In this document: in pieces, positions 16,869 through 25,427 of the stretch
Numbering within the stretch: the stretch's first letter is position 1
Layout of the letters: the number at the start of each line of letters is the position of its first letter
From: Paraburkholderia tropica
GTDB taxonomy: Bacteria; Pseudomonadota; Gammaproteobacteria; Burkholderiales; Burkholderiaceae
Assembly (NCBI RefSeq): GCF_914484835.1
Contig: NZ_CAJZAR010000062.1
Span: 404,144 to 468,143 of the forward strand
Length of the DNA stretch: 64,000 nucleotides
Direction: 5' to 3'
Notes under the pieces: model-generated
Databases searched by the model: none
What the model was told of the DNA's origin: nothing
What the model saw: the letters and a program-made list of their open reading frames with translations, nothing else
Translations under genes and position numbers: made by a program

Positions 16869-16897
16869 GTGACTCCCGTCTACCAGACGGAAGTCAC
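16869..16897. terminator. Bidirectional hairpin between convergent genes
   Basis: A 13-bp stem with one mismatch (GTGACTCCCGTCT and AGACGGAAGTCAC) has a 3-base loop. It lies between the end of the GntR gene and the end of the reverse-strand tautomerase gene. Its strength and position suit termination from both sides, although no T-run follows. Confidence 0.6.
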
Positions 16898-16916
16898 GCT
16901 AGGCATCGCAGCGCGC

Positions 16917-17123
16917 CTATTTCGCCGACGCGCTGCTCTGCGCCGGCTCCGCGAGCGTGCCGCCGACCGACCACATCGAGCGTTCCACTTCCGTCATCAC
17001 CAGTTGCACGTCCGAGAGCGGGCATTTAGCGATACGCGCGGTTTCGCGCGTCAATACTTCTGCAAGTTCTGCCTTCTGGGCATGCGTTCTGCCTGTGAGC
17101 ATTTCCAGTCGAATGATTGGCAT
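16917..17123 (-). CDS. 4-oxalocrotonate tautomerase family protein
   Basis: This 68-residue protein has the catalytic N-terminal proline (Pro2 after Met1 is removed) and the small beta-alpha-beta tautomerase form, with AELAEVLTRETARIAKCP and the DVQLVMTEV strand. Family members catalyse keto-enol tautomerisation or hydrolysis of unsaturated acids and work as hexamers. It lies 33 bases downstream of the dehydrogenase gene on the same strand and is presumably co-transcribed with it. It probably isomerises an enol or imino product of the pathway. It is one of the shortest genes in the window but its family assignment is good. Confidence 0.87.
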   Translation of the reverse strand: MPIIRLEMLTGRTHAQKAELAEVLTRETARIAKCPLSDVQLVMTEVERSMWSVGGTLAEPAQSSASAK

Positions 17124-17156
17124 TACGAATTGTCCTTGAGTGTTCCGATTGTGGAG

Positions 17157-17942
17157 TTAGTTAGGCTGCGATGCGTATGCGAGGTAAGCCGAACGAACGA
17201 GCCATCCGCAATCGATCGGCAGCGTCGAACCGGTGATCGCTGAAGCGCCTGGCGAACACAGGAAGAAGATCGCGTCTGCCACTTCAGAAGGCTTGACGAA
17301 GCGCTTTAACGCCGACATGTCGATAATTGCCTTCGGATCGCGCTCTCCGCTGTCGATGCGATTCTGCATCGCGGGCGTGAGGGTGTAGCCAGGCGCTACC
17401 GCATTGACGCGCACGCCGCTCGGCCCCCATTCTGCCGCCATCACTTCGGTCATCATTTTCAGCCCGGCCTTGCCAACGGCGTATCCGATCTGCGCGGAAG
17501 GGCGATACGTCGTTAGCGAGCAGAGATTGACGATGGCGCCTTCGCCTTGACGGCACATTTCGCGGGCAAATGCTCGCGAAACCAGTAGCGTCCCGCGCAC
17601 GTTGATGTCGTAAAGGCGGTCGATTTCCGCGACATCGACTTCGAGCAACCGCACGGCATTCTGCAAAATGCCGCCCGAATTCACCAGCGCATCGGGTACG
17701 CCAAAGCGCTCGATCACCTCGGCGGCAAAGCGGCGCACATCGTCCTCCTTCGATACGTCGACCGCCAGAAACTCGGCGGTCGCGCCGGATTGCTGCATGT
17801 CGGCCACGACGCTCGCGCCGCGATCAGCGTTCACGTCGGCCACCACGACGCGATAACCGGCGTCGCCAAACCGACGCGCAGTCGCTTCGCCGATACCGCT
17901 TGCACCGCCCGTCACCACGACCAGATTTTGCTGCTTGTTCAT
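17157..17942 (-). CDS. Short-chain dehydrogenase/reductase under GntR control
   Basis: The 261-residue SDR has TGGASGIG at 11-18 and an acidic residue after the second strand (VVVADVNADRG), which suggests NAD preference. Catalytic Ser142, Tyr154 and Lys158 are present. The usual NNAG motif reads NSGG (88-91), so the second Asn and Ala are changed; the fold is otherwise standard. It is transcribed away from hyuA, with a GntR-type operator about 100 bases upstream of its start. It should oxidise or reduce a hydroxy intermediate of the hyuAB pathway. The substrate is unknown. Confidence 0.9.
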   Translation of the reverse strand: MNKQQNLVVVTGGASGIGEATARRFGDAGYRVVVADVNADRGASVVADMQQSGATAEFLAVDVSKEDDVRRFAAEVIERFGVPDALVNSGGILQNAVRLLEVDVAEIDRLYDINVRGTLLVSRAFAREMCRQGEGAIVNLCSLTTYRPSAQIGYAVGKAGLKMMTEVMAAEWGPSGVRVNAVAPGYTLTPAMQNRIDSGERDPKAIIDMSALKRFVKPSEVADAIFFLCSPGASAITGSTLPIDCGWLVRSAYLAYASQPN

Positions 17943-18042
17943 AAGACGCCCTCATTGTGTTGAGCGCTCCCGCGCCACCGCGGCGCAAGAGTGTTTTTGC
18001 GTACTTCCCTCTGACGAAAAGCCATCTTTTTTAGTTGTTTGT

Positions 18043-18064
18043 TAGTCGACCAAATGTCGACAAA
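18043..18064 (-). promoter_or_regulatory. GntR-type operator (site 2, reverse orientation)
   Basis: Read on the reverse strand this is TTGTCG, then ACATTTGGT, then CGACTAA. It differs from the site at 18214-18234 at one spacer base and at two bases at the far end of the second arm. It lies upstream of the reverse-strand dehydrogenase/tautomerase pair. The wider gap 17943-18379 has no gene: it holds this site, an A/T-rich spacer, a smaller palindrome and the hyuA promoter. Confidence 0.7.
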
Positions 18065-18167
18065 TGCTTGCACTAGCCAAAAAAACTGTCAAGCAAAGAG
18101 CGACTTTTGACGCGGATTTTGGTCCAGGGTTTTCCTTGGGTACACGGAAATACCATTGAAAACAAAG

Positions 18168-18184
18168 GACAAAATCCTTTTGTC
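18168..18184. promoter_or_regulatory. Small perfect palindrome upstream of the hyuA promoter
   Basis: GACAAAA and its complement TTTTGTC flank TCC, ending 24 bases before the hyuA -35 box. It could be an activator site or a second repressor contact. The sequence is unlike the GntR operators. Confidence 0.35.
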
Positions 18185-18207
18185 TGGCGTTTTCTCTTTT
18201 TTTCTCG

Positions 18208-18234
18208 TTGACTTTGTCGTCATTTGGTCGACAA
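18208..18234 (+). promoter_or_regulatory. hyuA promoter with overlapping GntR-type operator (site 3)
   Basis: TTGACT at 18208-18213 is followed directly by TTGTCG (18214-18219), nine bases and CGACAA (18229-18234). The order and spacing match the GntR promoter at 15969. Conservation extends past the inverted repeat on both sides. The resulting leader to hyuA would be about 130 bases. Confidence 0.75.
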
Positions 18235-18379
18235 TTGGTGTGCGGCGGATGTACCTGAGAACGCACTCAAGCAGCAGCCTGGCGAGGACTTGATCAACCC
18301 TCTGCCGGGAGCGATTCCTGGCACGCATCCCCTCTCGTTAGCGGTATTTGCATCGCGCAAACTCTGAACGGATGAAACT

Positions 18380-20461
18380 ATGGCAAGCGCACGCATCGGC
18401 GTTGACATCGGCGGGACATTTACCGACCTGGTACTTCTCGACGACAACGGACAGGTGACCTTTACTAAGGTTTCCTCAACTCCGGCAGCACCAGAAGAAG
18501 CGGTCCTGACCGGGATCGACCGGATTCTCGGGCAGGCCGGACTCAAGACCTCGGATGTCGCCGAGGTGCTGCACGGTACGACCGTCGGCTCGAACACCAT
18601 GCTTCAGAAGGTCGGAGCGAAGTGCGGTCTGATCACGACCAAGGGCTTTCGCGACGTGCTGGAAATCGGCCGCGTGCGTACGCCGTCGATGTTCGACCTC
18701 ACCTGGGACAAGCCGGTGCCGCTCGCTGAACGGCGCTATCGTCTGGAAGTCAACGAACGCGTCAATGCGGCAGGCGAAGTCCTGGTGCCGACGCCCGTCG
18801 ACGAAATCCTCAGCGCCGGTGAATTTTTTCGCTCAGAAGGTGTGGAGTCCGTAGCAATCTGTTTTCTGAATTCGTACAAGAACGCGGAGAATGAAAAAGT
18901 TGCATTGGATGCTTTCCAGAAGGCCTTTCCGGAAATCAGCGTGACGGCTTCGATTTCCGTGCTGCCGGAAATGCGCGAATACGAACGCACTTCGACCACC
19001 GTCGTGAACGCGTACGTGCTGCCCGCGCTGCGCACCTATCTGCAGCGCCTGGAATCAGGCCTCAAGCGTATTGGCGTGAACGCGCCGCTGCTGGTCAGCA
19101 ATTCGAATGGCGGGCTGTCGAGCGCACGTATCGCCCAGGACACGCCGGTCTTCTTCATTTCCTCGGGCCGTTCGGCGGGCGTGGTCGGCGCGGGCCGGCT
19201 GGGCGACGCGCAGGGCAGCAAGGAAATGGTCGTGTTCGATATGGGCGGGACGACGGCCTCGGCCTCGCTCATTCACGACGGCCAACTGGCCCGCACCAAC
19301 GAATACGAGTTCCGTGCCGGTATCTCCACGCCTAGCCGCTTCATCAAGGCGGGCGGCTACATGATGCGCGTGCCGACCATCGACGTTGCCGAAGTCGGTA
19401 GCGGCGCGGGTTCGATCGCGTGGATCGACGGCGGCGGTCTGCTCAGCGTCGGCCCGGTTTCCGCAGGCGCGTTCCCGGGCCCGGTGTGCTACGGCATCGG
19501 CGGCGAGCGCCCGACGGTGACTGACGCCAACGCGGTACTCGGTTTCCTGCCACCGAGCCTCGCGGGCGGCACGATGGAGCTGAAGCTGGACGCTGCGCGC
19601 AATGCGATCGATACGTTGCTTGCGAAGCCGCTCGGCATCGGCGTCGAGGAAGCGGCGGTGGGCATCCGCGAAGTGGTGAACGTCAATATGGCGCGCACCA
19701 TCAAGGCGGTGACGGTCGAGCGCGGCGTCGATCCGCGTGACTTCACGCTGGTTGCGTTTGGCGGCTCGGGTCCTGTCCACGCGTGCGATCTCGCGCGCGC
19801 GCTCGACATGAAGCAGGTGATTTTCCCGGCGGCGCCGGGCGTGTTCACCGCCATGGGCATGCTGGCCGGTGCAGTGGAGCGCTATTTCGTCCGCCCCTCG
19901 CTGAATCTGCTGGACAGCCTGGATATCGACGCACTCGCCGGTACGGTCGAGCAGATGCGTGAGGACGCCCGCAAGGCGCTCGCCGAAGAAGGCTACTCCG
20001 CCGATCGTATCGAATTCGTCTTCGATCTCGACATGCGATTCCGTGGTCAGGATTACGAAATTCCTGTTCGCGTTCCGGAAACGATCGACGACAACACGCG
20101 CGAGTCGCTGCGCGAAGGCTTCATTGCAGCCTATACGGCGATGTACGGCTACGCGTCGAAAGACGCCATCGAATGCGCGAACCTGCGCCTTCTGGCACGC
20201 GGCGTCGCATCGAAGACGCTGGACTTCCGCGATATCCGCAGCGCGCAATCGACGAAGGGCGAGCAAAAGCGCGGCACGCGCCGGGTGTATTTCAATCGCG
20301 AGTCGGGTTGGGTCGATACGCCGGTGATGTCGCGCTCGTTGCTCGACAACGAGATTACGGGCCCCGTCATTCTCGAAAGCACCGACACCACCATTGTGGT
20401 GCCGCCGGGCTGGCGCGTGAGCGCGGATCGGGTTGGCTGCGTTATCGCGACGCTCGCCTGA
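18380..20461 (+). CDS. hyuA: Hydantoinase/oxoprolinase family, A subunit (ATP-dependent amidohydrolase)
   Basis: This 693-residue protein has the Hydantoinase_A fold. The ATP-binding start VDIGGTFTDLVLLD lies near residues 8-21, with the second phosphate loop VFDMGGTTASASLI near residue 290. The length is typical for the A subunit of N-methylhydantoinase, caprolactamase and acetophenone carboxylase-type enzymes. With HyuB it should open a cyclic amide, or act on a related carbonyl compound, using ATP. It is under a GntR-type operator and is followed after 16 bases by hyuB. The exact substrate cannot be told from sequence; 5-oxoproline, a hydantoin or a lactam are all possible. Confidence 0.92.
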   Translation: MASARIGVDIGGTFTDLVLLDDNGQVTFTKVSSTPAAPEEAVLTGIDRILGQAGLKTSDVAEVLHGTTVGSNTMLQKVGAKCGLITTKGFRDVLEIGRVRTPSMFDLTWDKPVPLAERRYRLEVNERVNAAGEVLVPTPVDEILSAGEFFRSEGVESVAICFLNSYKNAENEKVALDAFQKAFPEISVTASISVLPEMREYERTSTTVVNAYVLPALRTYLQRLESGLKRIGVNAPLLVSNSNGGLSSARIAQDTPVFFISSGRSAGVVGAGRLGDAQGSKEMVVFDMGGTTASASLIHDGQLARTNEYEFRAGISTPSRFIKAGGYMMRVPTIDVAEVGSGAGSIAWIDGGGLLSVGPVSAGAFPGPVCYGIGGERPTVTDANAVLGFLPPSLAGGTMELKLDAARNAIDTLLAKPLGIGVEEAAVGIREVVNVNMARTIKAVTVERGVDPRDFTLVAFGGSGPVHACDLARALDMKQVIFPAAPGVFTAMGMLAGAVERYFVRPSLNLLDSLDIDALAGTVEQMREDARKALAEEGYSADRIEFVFDLDMRFRGQDYEIPVRVPETIDDNTRESLREGFIAAYTAMYGYASKDAIECANLRLLARGVASKTLDFRDIRSAQSTKGEQKRGTRRVYFNRESGWVDTPVMSRSLLDNEITGPVILESTDTTIVVPPGWRVSADRVGCVIATLA

Positions 20462-20477
20462 CTTCATTGGAGCTAAC

Positions 20478-22205
20478 ATGACACAACGTAAAGTCGACCC
20501 CATCACATTTGCGGTCGTAAAGAATGCGCTCGACACCATCGTCGACGACATGGCATTTGCCGTCATGCGCACCGCGCGCTCGCCGATCATTCGCGATGTG
20601 CTCGATTATTCGGTGACGATGTGCGACGCCGCGGGCCGTATTCTCGCCCAGGCGAAAACCGTTGCGCTGCACCTCGGCGCGGTGCCCGATGCCGTGGACG
20701 TGGTGATCCGCAAGTTCGCCGCGACCTGCAAGCCCGGTGACGTGATCGTGCTGAACGATCCGTACGAAGGCGGCATGCACCTGCCGGACATTTTCATGTT
20801 CAAGCCGATCTTCTTCGAAAACCGGCTTCAGGGCTTCTCGGTCGTGATCGCACACCATTGCGACGTGGGCGGGCGCGTGCCGGGTTCCAATGCGGCCGAT
20901 TCGACCGAGATCTTCCAGGAAGGCCTGCGCATTCCGCCGATGAAGCTCTACAGCGAAGGCAAGCAAAACGAAACGCTCGTCGACATCATCAAGAAGAACG
21001 TGCGCCTGCCCGATCTCGTGCTGGGCGATCTGGACGCGCAACTGGCGACCTGCAATATCGGCGAACGCGAACTGCTGCGCATGATCGGCCGCTACGGCGA
21101 AGACAATCTGCGTCTCTACTTCGACGAACTGCTCGATTACGGCGAGCGTCTCACGCGCAAGGCGATCGAAGCGTGGCCGGACGGCACCTACGAATTCACT
21201 GACTACATCGACAACGACGGCTTCACGAGCGACGCGATTCCTATCAAATGCGCGATCACGGTGGCGGGTTCGAGCCTGTCGGTGGATTTCGCCGGATCGT
21301 CGCCGCAGGTCAAAGGCGCAATCAATTCGACACTTTCGTTCGTCAAGTCGGCGACGTATCTGAGCATCCGCTGCGTGCTCGACGCCGATGTGCCGAACAA
21401 TGCCGGCGTGTATCGCTGCATCGACATCACCGCGCCGGAAGGGTCGATCCTGAACCCCAGAATGCCGGCTCCGGTGGCGGCGCGTGCGCTGACCGGCTAC
21501 CGCGTGGTCGATACGGTCTTCGGCGCACTGGCGAAGATCGCGCCGAAGAAGGTGATGGCTGCCGGTGAGGGCGGTAATACGGTGATTGCACTGAGCGGGT
21601 ACGACGCAGACGCGAGCGAGCCGTTCATTCTCGTCGACATGATCAACGGCGCGTGGGGTGGCCGCTCGAACAAGGACGGCGTGGAAGGGGTGACGAACCC
21701 GTCGCAAAACATGTCGAATCTGCCGATCGAAACGCTCGAAGCGCGCTATCCGATCCTGATGGAAGAGTACGGCTTCCGTAACGACTCGGGCGGCGCAGGG
21801 CGCTATCGCGGTGGCCTGGGACTCGTGCGCCAGTATCGTGTGCTGGCAAAGCGGGTGGTTGCGCAGATTCGCTCCGACCGCGCGGATCATGCACCGTATG
21901 GCCTGTTCGGCGGCGCAGCGGGCGCGCCTTCGCGCAACATCCTCAACCCGGCCACCACGGCCGAGGCTGCGCCTAGCAAGTTCACGATGGAGCTGGAAGA
22001 GGGCGTGGTTATCCGTCACGAACAGGCGGGCGGCGGCGGCTACGGCAATCCGCTCGAACGCGACGTCGATCTCATCGAACGCGATCTGCGCGACGGCAAG
22101 GTGACGGCGGCGTTTGCCGAGCAGCACCACGGTGTTGTCGTTACCGCAGCGGGTGCCATCGACCGCGAAGCGACAACGCAAAAACGTCAGCGCGCCGCGG
22201 CCTGA
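20478..22205 (+). CDS. hyuB: Hydantoinase/oxoprolinase family, B subunit
   Basis: The protein is 575 residues from the ATG at 20478, with TTGGAGC upstream; an earlier in-frame start inside hyuA lacks support. It matches Hydantoinase_B throughout: ITFAVVKNALDTIVDDMAFA at the start, PGDVIVLNDPYEGGMHLPD, the IAHHCDVGGRVPGSNAADST metal-region loop and the C-terminal RNDSGGAGRYRGGLG motif. HyuB supplies the amide- or carbonyl-handling site that works with the ATP-using A subunit. The gene is in one operon with hyuA and a RidA-family gene, which fits an enamine or imine by-product. Confidence 0.93.
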   Translation: MTQRKVDPITFAVVKNALDTIVDDMAFAVMRTARSPIIRDVLDYSVTMCDAAGRILAQAKTVALHLGAVPDAVDVVIRKFAATCKPGDVIVLNDPYEGGMHLPDIFMFKPIFFENRLQGFSVVIAHHCDVGGRVPGSNAADSTEIFQEGLRIPPMKLYSEGKQNETLVDIIKKNVRLPDLVLGDLDAQLATCNIGERELLRMIGRYGEDNLRLYFDELLDYGERLTRKAIEAWPDGTYEFTDYIDNDGFTSDAIPIKCAITVAGSSLSVDFAGSSPQVKGAINSTLSFVKSATYLSIRCVLDADVPNNAGVYRCIDITAPEGSILNPRMPAPVAARALTGYRVVDTVFGALAKIAPKKVMAAGEGGNTVIALSGYDADASEPFILVDMINGAWGGRSNKDGVEGVTNPSQNMSNLPIETLEARYPILMEEYGFRNDSGGAGRYRGGLGLVRQYRVLAKRVVAQIRSDRADHAPYGLFGGAAGAPSRNILNPATTAEAAPSKFTMELEEGVVIRHEQAGGGGYGNPLERDVDLIERDLRDGKVTAAFAEQHHGVVVTAAGAIDREATTQKRQRAAA

Positions 22206-22287
22206 ACGTAATAGCGGAATCTTCGTATGTCATGCCGTCGGCGGCTTGATAGACCGGCGCCGGCGGCAACCCGAAAAGGAAATGGAA

Positions 22288-22755
22288 ATGGAGCAAATCG
22301 AAGGACGTCTCGCCGAATTGGGCTACACGTTGCCGGACAGCCCGGTTCCCAAGGCGAATTACGTCCCTGCGCGACAGGTCGGGAATCTGCTGTTCATCGC
22401 CGGTCAGATCCCCACTGCCAATGGCGAAGATCAATTCGTCGGCAAGGTGGGGCGCGATCTGCCGCTCGAAGACGGTCAGGCGGCCGCCAGGCTCTGTGCG
22501 CTGAACATGCTCTCGCAGGTGCGCACCGCGCTGGGCGGGAGCTTCGATCGCCTCGTTGGCTGCGTGAAGCTCAGCGGCTTCGTGAACTGCGAACCGGAGT
22601 TCGGACAGCAACCCCAGGTGATTAACGGCGCCTCCGACCTCATCGTGCAGGTGTTGGGCGAAAGCGGCAAGCATGCACGCTTCGCTGTGGGTGCGAATTC
22701 ACTGCCTAGAAATGTTGCGGTGGAAATCGACGGGATTTTTGAAATCAGTTCGTAA
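22288..22755 (+). CDS. RidA/YjgF-family protein, enamine/imine deaminase-like
   Basis: The protein is 155 residues from the second of two close ATGs (22288), which has AAAAGGA at ideal spacing; the first ATG at 22282 is too close to the site. It has the Rid fold, with RQVGNLLFIAGQIP and the C-terminal FAVGANSLPRNVAVEIDGIF. It belongs to the longer ~150-residue branch often found in catabolic operons rather than to housekeeping RidA (~128). Family members hydrolyse reactive imines and enamines to ketones. It ends the hyuAB operon; the next 189 bases are AT-rich and lead to a new transcription unit. Confidence 0.87.
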   Translation: MEQIEGRLAELGYTLPDSPVPKANYVPARQVGNLLFIAGQIPTANGEDQFVGKVGRDLPLEDGQAAARLCALNMLSQVRTALGGSFDRLVGCVKLSGFVNCEPEFGQQPQVINGASDLIVQVLGESGKHARFAVGANSLPRNVAVEIDGIFEISS

Positions 22756-22944
22756 GTTCTTCGTCGAGTGTTGTTGGTACGCCTTTGTATATTTTTAGTA
22801 TTCCGATGTAAATCATCTCGGATCGTGGAAATTGCATTGACGTATGGTTGGTTTGTCTTTGGTACTGATACGGCGCTCCACAAAAATAGATTGCGAAGTT
22901 GAATCGAAAGCGTCTGATTTCACCCTTACCCTACGAGGTTAGAA

Positions 22945-23778
22945 ATGATCCGGATGTCCAGCCTTATTCGCCGCACGCTGATGTGCGCCACCGCATTCTC
23001 GGCCTTGCTGTCGAGCGTTCCGTCCCATGCGCAGGATACGTCGACGTGGCAAAGCGTCCGACAGGCCGGCGTGCTTCGCTGCGGCATCGCGCTTTCGCCG
23101 CCCTACACCATGCGCGATATCAAGAGCGGCGAATACAGCGGCATCTTCCCGTCGCTCTGCAAGGAGTTCGGCGAAAAAGTCCTGCACGTGAAGGTCCAGT
23201 TCGTCGACACCTCGTGGGACAACATCGTCGCGGGTCTGCAGTCCGACAAGTGGGATCTGTCGCTGTCACTCAACGACACGCCGGAGCGTGAGAAGGCCAT
23301 CGCTTTCTCGCGTTCGGTGGTCGATTACAACGTGACGCTCGCCTACAACAAGAATAATCCCAAGCTGCCGAAGGCGATCCACTCGATTGCCGATATCGAC
23401 AAGCCGGGCGTGATCATTACGGTGATGTCCGGGACGGCGCAGGACAAGGCGATCTCCGGGCAGATCAAGCAAGCGCAGATCATGCGCCTGCCGGGTTTCG
23501 ACGAGACGCGTCTCGCGCTGATGTCGAAGCGCGCCGACATGCTCGCCGACGACAACATGACCAACCGTCTGCTGGCCGCGGCGCATTCCGACTGGGCGCT
23601 GACCTTCAACCCGAATCCGCCGCTGGCGCAACAGGGCATCTGTTTCGGTGTCCGTAAGGAAACGTCCGCGGCCGATATCGCGGTGCTCAACAAGTTCATC
23701 GAGGACGAGCAGAAGTCGGGTGGTGTGAACGCCGTCGTTCAACGGTCGGTGAAGGAAACGATCGCTTCGACGAAGTAA
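22945..23778 (+). CDS. Amino-acid-type ABC transporter, periplasmic binding protein (family 3)
   Basis: This 277-residue protein has a signal peptide to about residue 29 (SVPSHAQ) and an SBP_bac_3 fold: RQAGVLRCGIALSPPYTMRD at the start, the GLQSDKWDLSLSLNDTPER region and SVVDYNVTLAYNK. It should bind an amino acid or related polar compound. The matching ATPase and two permeases follow. The AT-rich gap upstream contains TTGACG at 22837 but no well-spaced -10 box. A strong hairpin follows the gene. Its position between hyuAB and racemase-type genes suggests a cyclic or D-amino-acid-like ligand. Confidence 0.9.
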   Translation: MIRMSSLIRRTLMCATAFSALLSSVPSHAQDTSTWQSVRQAGVLRCGIALSPPYTMRDIKSGEYSGIFPSLCKEFGEKVLHVKVQFVDTSWDNIVAGLQSDKWDLSLSLNDTPEREKAIAFSRSVVDYNVTLAYNKNNPKLPKAIHSIADIDKPGVIITVMSGTAQDKAISGQIKQAQIMRLPGFDETRLALMSKRADMLADDNMTNRLLAAAHSDWALTFNPNPPLAQQGICFGVRKETSAADIAVLNKFIEDEQKSGGVNAVVQRSVKETIASTK

Positions 23779-23788
23779 GTGTCAGGCG

Positions 23789-23820
23789 CGTGCGGTGCGA
23801 CAGGGCGTTCGCGCCGCACG
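23789..23820 (+). other. Intercistronic hairpin after the amino-acid binding-protein gene
   Basis: CGTGCGGTGCGA pairs with TCGCGCCGCACG (one G-U pair) around an 8-base loop, 10 bases past the stop. It is the fourth such stem placed right after a binding-protein gene in this window and should bias expression toward that gene. Confidence 0.6.
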
Positions 23821-23905
23821 GCCTGCTGAATGACGGTACCGGCGTCAGCCATCCGGTTCGGATCAAACCGGAGCGCCCGCCAGGCGTTCTACGGAGAAAG
23901 TTCCC

Positions 23906-24736
23906 ATGTTGCAATCTACTATGAAGATCGTACCCACCTCCGTTCCTGCGGATGATCCTGTCGATGCGGCAAGCGCGGGTGACTTCGTCCAGCTCCATTC
24001 GGTTTGCAAATCGTACGGCGAAAATCTTGTCGTCATGGACCATATGAATCTCGACATGCGCGCGGACGACCGCCTCGTCGTGATCGGGCCGAGCGGAAGC
24101 GGAAAGAGTTCGCTGCTGCGCGTGATGATGGGCCTCGAAGGGATTCAGAGCGGATCGATCGACTTTCAGGGCAAGTCGTACATTCACGGCGCGGACTCGG
24201 GGCGCGGTAAGCGCATCGACGGCAAACTGCAGCGCCAGATCGGCATGGTGTTCCAGCACTACACGCTGTTTCCGCATCTTTCGGTACTGAGCAATCTGAT
24301 CCTCGCACCGGTGAAGGTGGGCGGCGTGTCGAAGGCCGATGCAACGGAACGCGCCCGCATGTATCTTGCCAGGCTCGGTCTGGAGAGCAAGCTCAATGCG
24401 TATCCCAGCCAGCTTTCGGGCGGCCAGAAGCAGCGCGTGGCAATCGCTCGTGCGCTGATGCTGGAACCCAAGCTCATGTTGTTCGATGAAGTCACGTCCG
24501 CGCTCGACCCGGAAATGGTGGTGGAAGTGCAAAACGTGATGCTCAAGCTGGCCGAGCAGAAAATGGCGATGATTATCGTCACGCACGACATGCATTTCGC
24601 ACGCGACATCGCCACGCGCGTCGTGTTCTGCGCAAGCGGAAAAGTCGTGGAGCAGGGCGCGCCCCGCGACATGTTCAAGTGTCCAAAGGAAGCGCGCACG
24701 CGCGAGTTCCTCGAGAAAGTTCTTCACCTCGATTGA
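23906..24736 (+). CDS. Amino-acid ABC transporter ATPase (GlnQ/HisP type)
   Basis: This 276-residue protein has an extra ~28-residue N-terminal tail before the ABC domain. Walker A is GPSGSGKSS (61-69), the signature LSGGQKQR (170-177) and Walker B LMLFDEVTSALD, with catalytic Glu195. The VT in place of PT after that glutamate is normal for polar amino-acid transporters. The start has GGAGAAAG eight bases upstream. It is the energy unit for the two following permeases. A MocR/GntR-linked catabolic context suggests import of the pathway substrate. Confidence 0.93.
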   Translation: MLQSTMKIVPTSVPADDPVDAASAGDFVQLHSVCKSYGENLVVMDHMNLDMRADDRLVVIGPSGSGKSSLLRVMMGLEGIQSGSIDFQGKSYIHGADSGRGKRIDGKLQRQIGMVFQHYTLFPHLSVLSNLILAPVKVGGVSKADATERARMYLARLGLESKLNAYPSQLSGGQKQRVAIARALMLEPKLMLFDEVTSALDPEMVVEVQNVMLKLAEQKMAMIIVTHDMHFARDIATRVVFCASGKVVEQGAPRDMFKCPKEARTREFLEKVLHLD

Positions 24737-24746
24737 GAGAGCGACC

Positions 24747-25418
24747 ATGCACTATCACTTCGATTTCAGCTTTCTCACGGATAGCGTGCCGCCCTTGTTG
24801 CAGGGTTTGCAGGTGACCGTCGAGTTAGCGATCGCCGCTAACCTGATGGGCCTGACGCTGGGGTTCGTGCTTTGTCTGCTCGTGATGAGCCGCTGGGCAG
24901 TCGTGCGCGTGCCGGCGCAACTCTTCATTGAGTTCTTCCGTTGCACGCCAGCGCTGCTGCAAATCGTCTGGTTTTTCTATTGCATTCCGATGTTGGTGAA
25001 TGTCTTTCTCGACCCGGTGTGGATGGGCGTCCTTGCTCTGGGACTCAATCTGACCGCGTTCAATGCAGAGGCCTATCGAGCCGGCGTGCAAGCCGTGCCG
25101 AAAGAACATATTGACGCCTGCGTGGCGCTGGGCCTCAAGCCCTGGCAACGCACGGTTTTCGTGATTCTTCCGCAGGCGTTGCGAAACTCCCTTCCCGTAC
25201 TGATGACGAACGGCATCGGTACCTTGCAGCAGAGCGCGCTGGTGGCGATCGTCGCCGTGGCCGATCTGATGTATGTCGCCAAGACCATCGCGACGCAAGC
25301 CTATCGGCCCATCGAAACCTATTCGGTCGTGGCGCTGGTGTATTTCCTGTTGTCCTTGCCCATCGCGCGGCTGGTGCACGTGATCGAACGCCGCCAGGAC
25401 CTGGCTCATCAGCGCTAA
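24747..25418 (+). CDS. Amino-acid ABC transporter permease, first of two
   Basis: This 223-residue inner-membrane protein of the HisM/GlnP family has about five membrane segments. The conserved contact region for the ATPase, EAYRAGVQAVPKEHIDACVAL, is followed by LPQALRNSLPVLMTNGI. It starts 10 bases after the ATPase stop. It should pair with the product of 25428-26093, giving the usual heterodimeric channel for polar amino acids. Confidence 0.92.
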   Translation: MHYHFDFSFLTDSVPPLLQGLQVTVELAIAANLMGLTLGFVLCLLVMSRWAVVRVPAQLFIEFFRCTPALLQIVWFFYCIPMLVNVFLDPVWMGVLALGLNLTAFNAEAYRAGVQAVPKEHIDACVALGLKPWQRTVFVILPQALRNSLPVLMTNGIGTLQQSALVAIVAVADLMYVAKTIATQAYRPIETYSVVALVYFLLSLPIARLVHVIERRQDLAHQR

Positions 25419-25427
25419 GGAGTCGAC

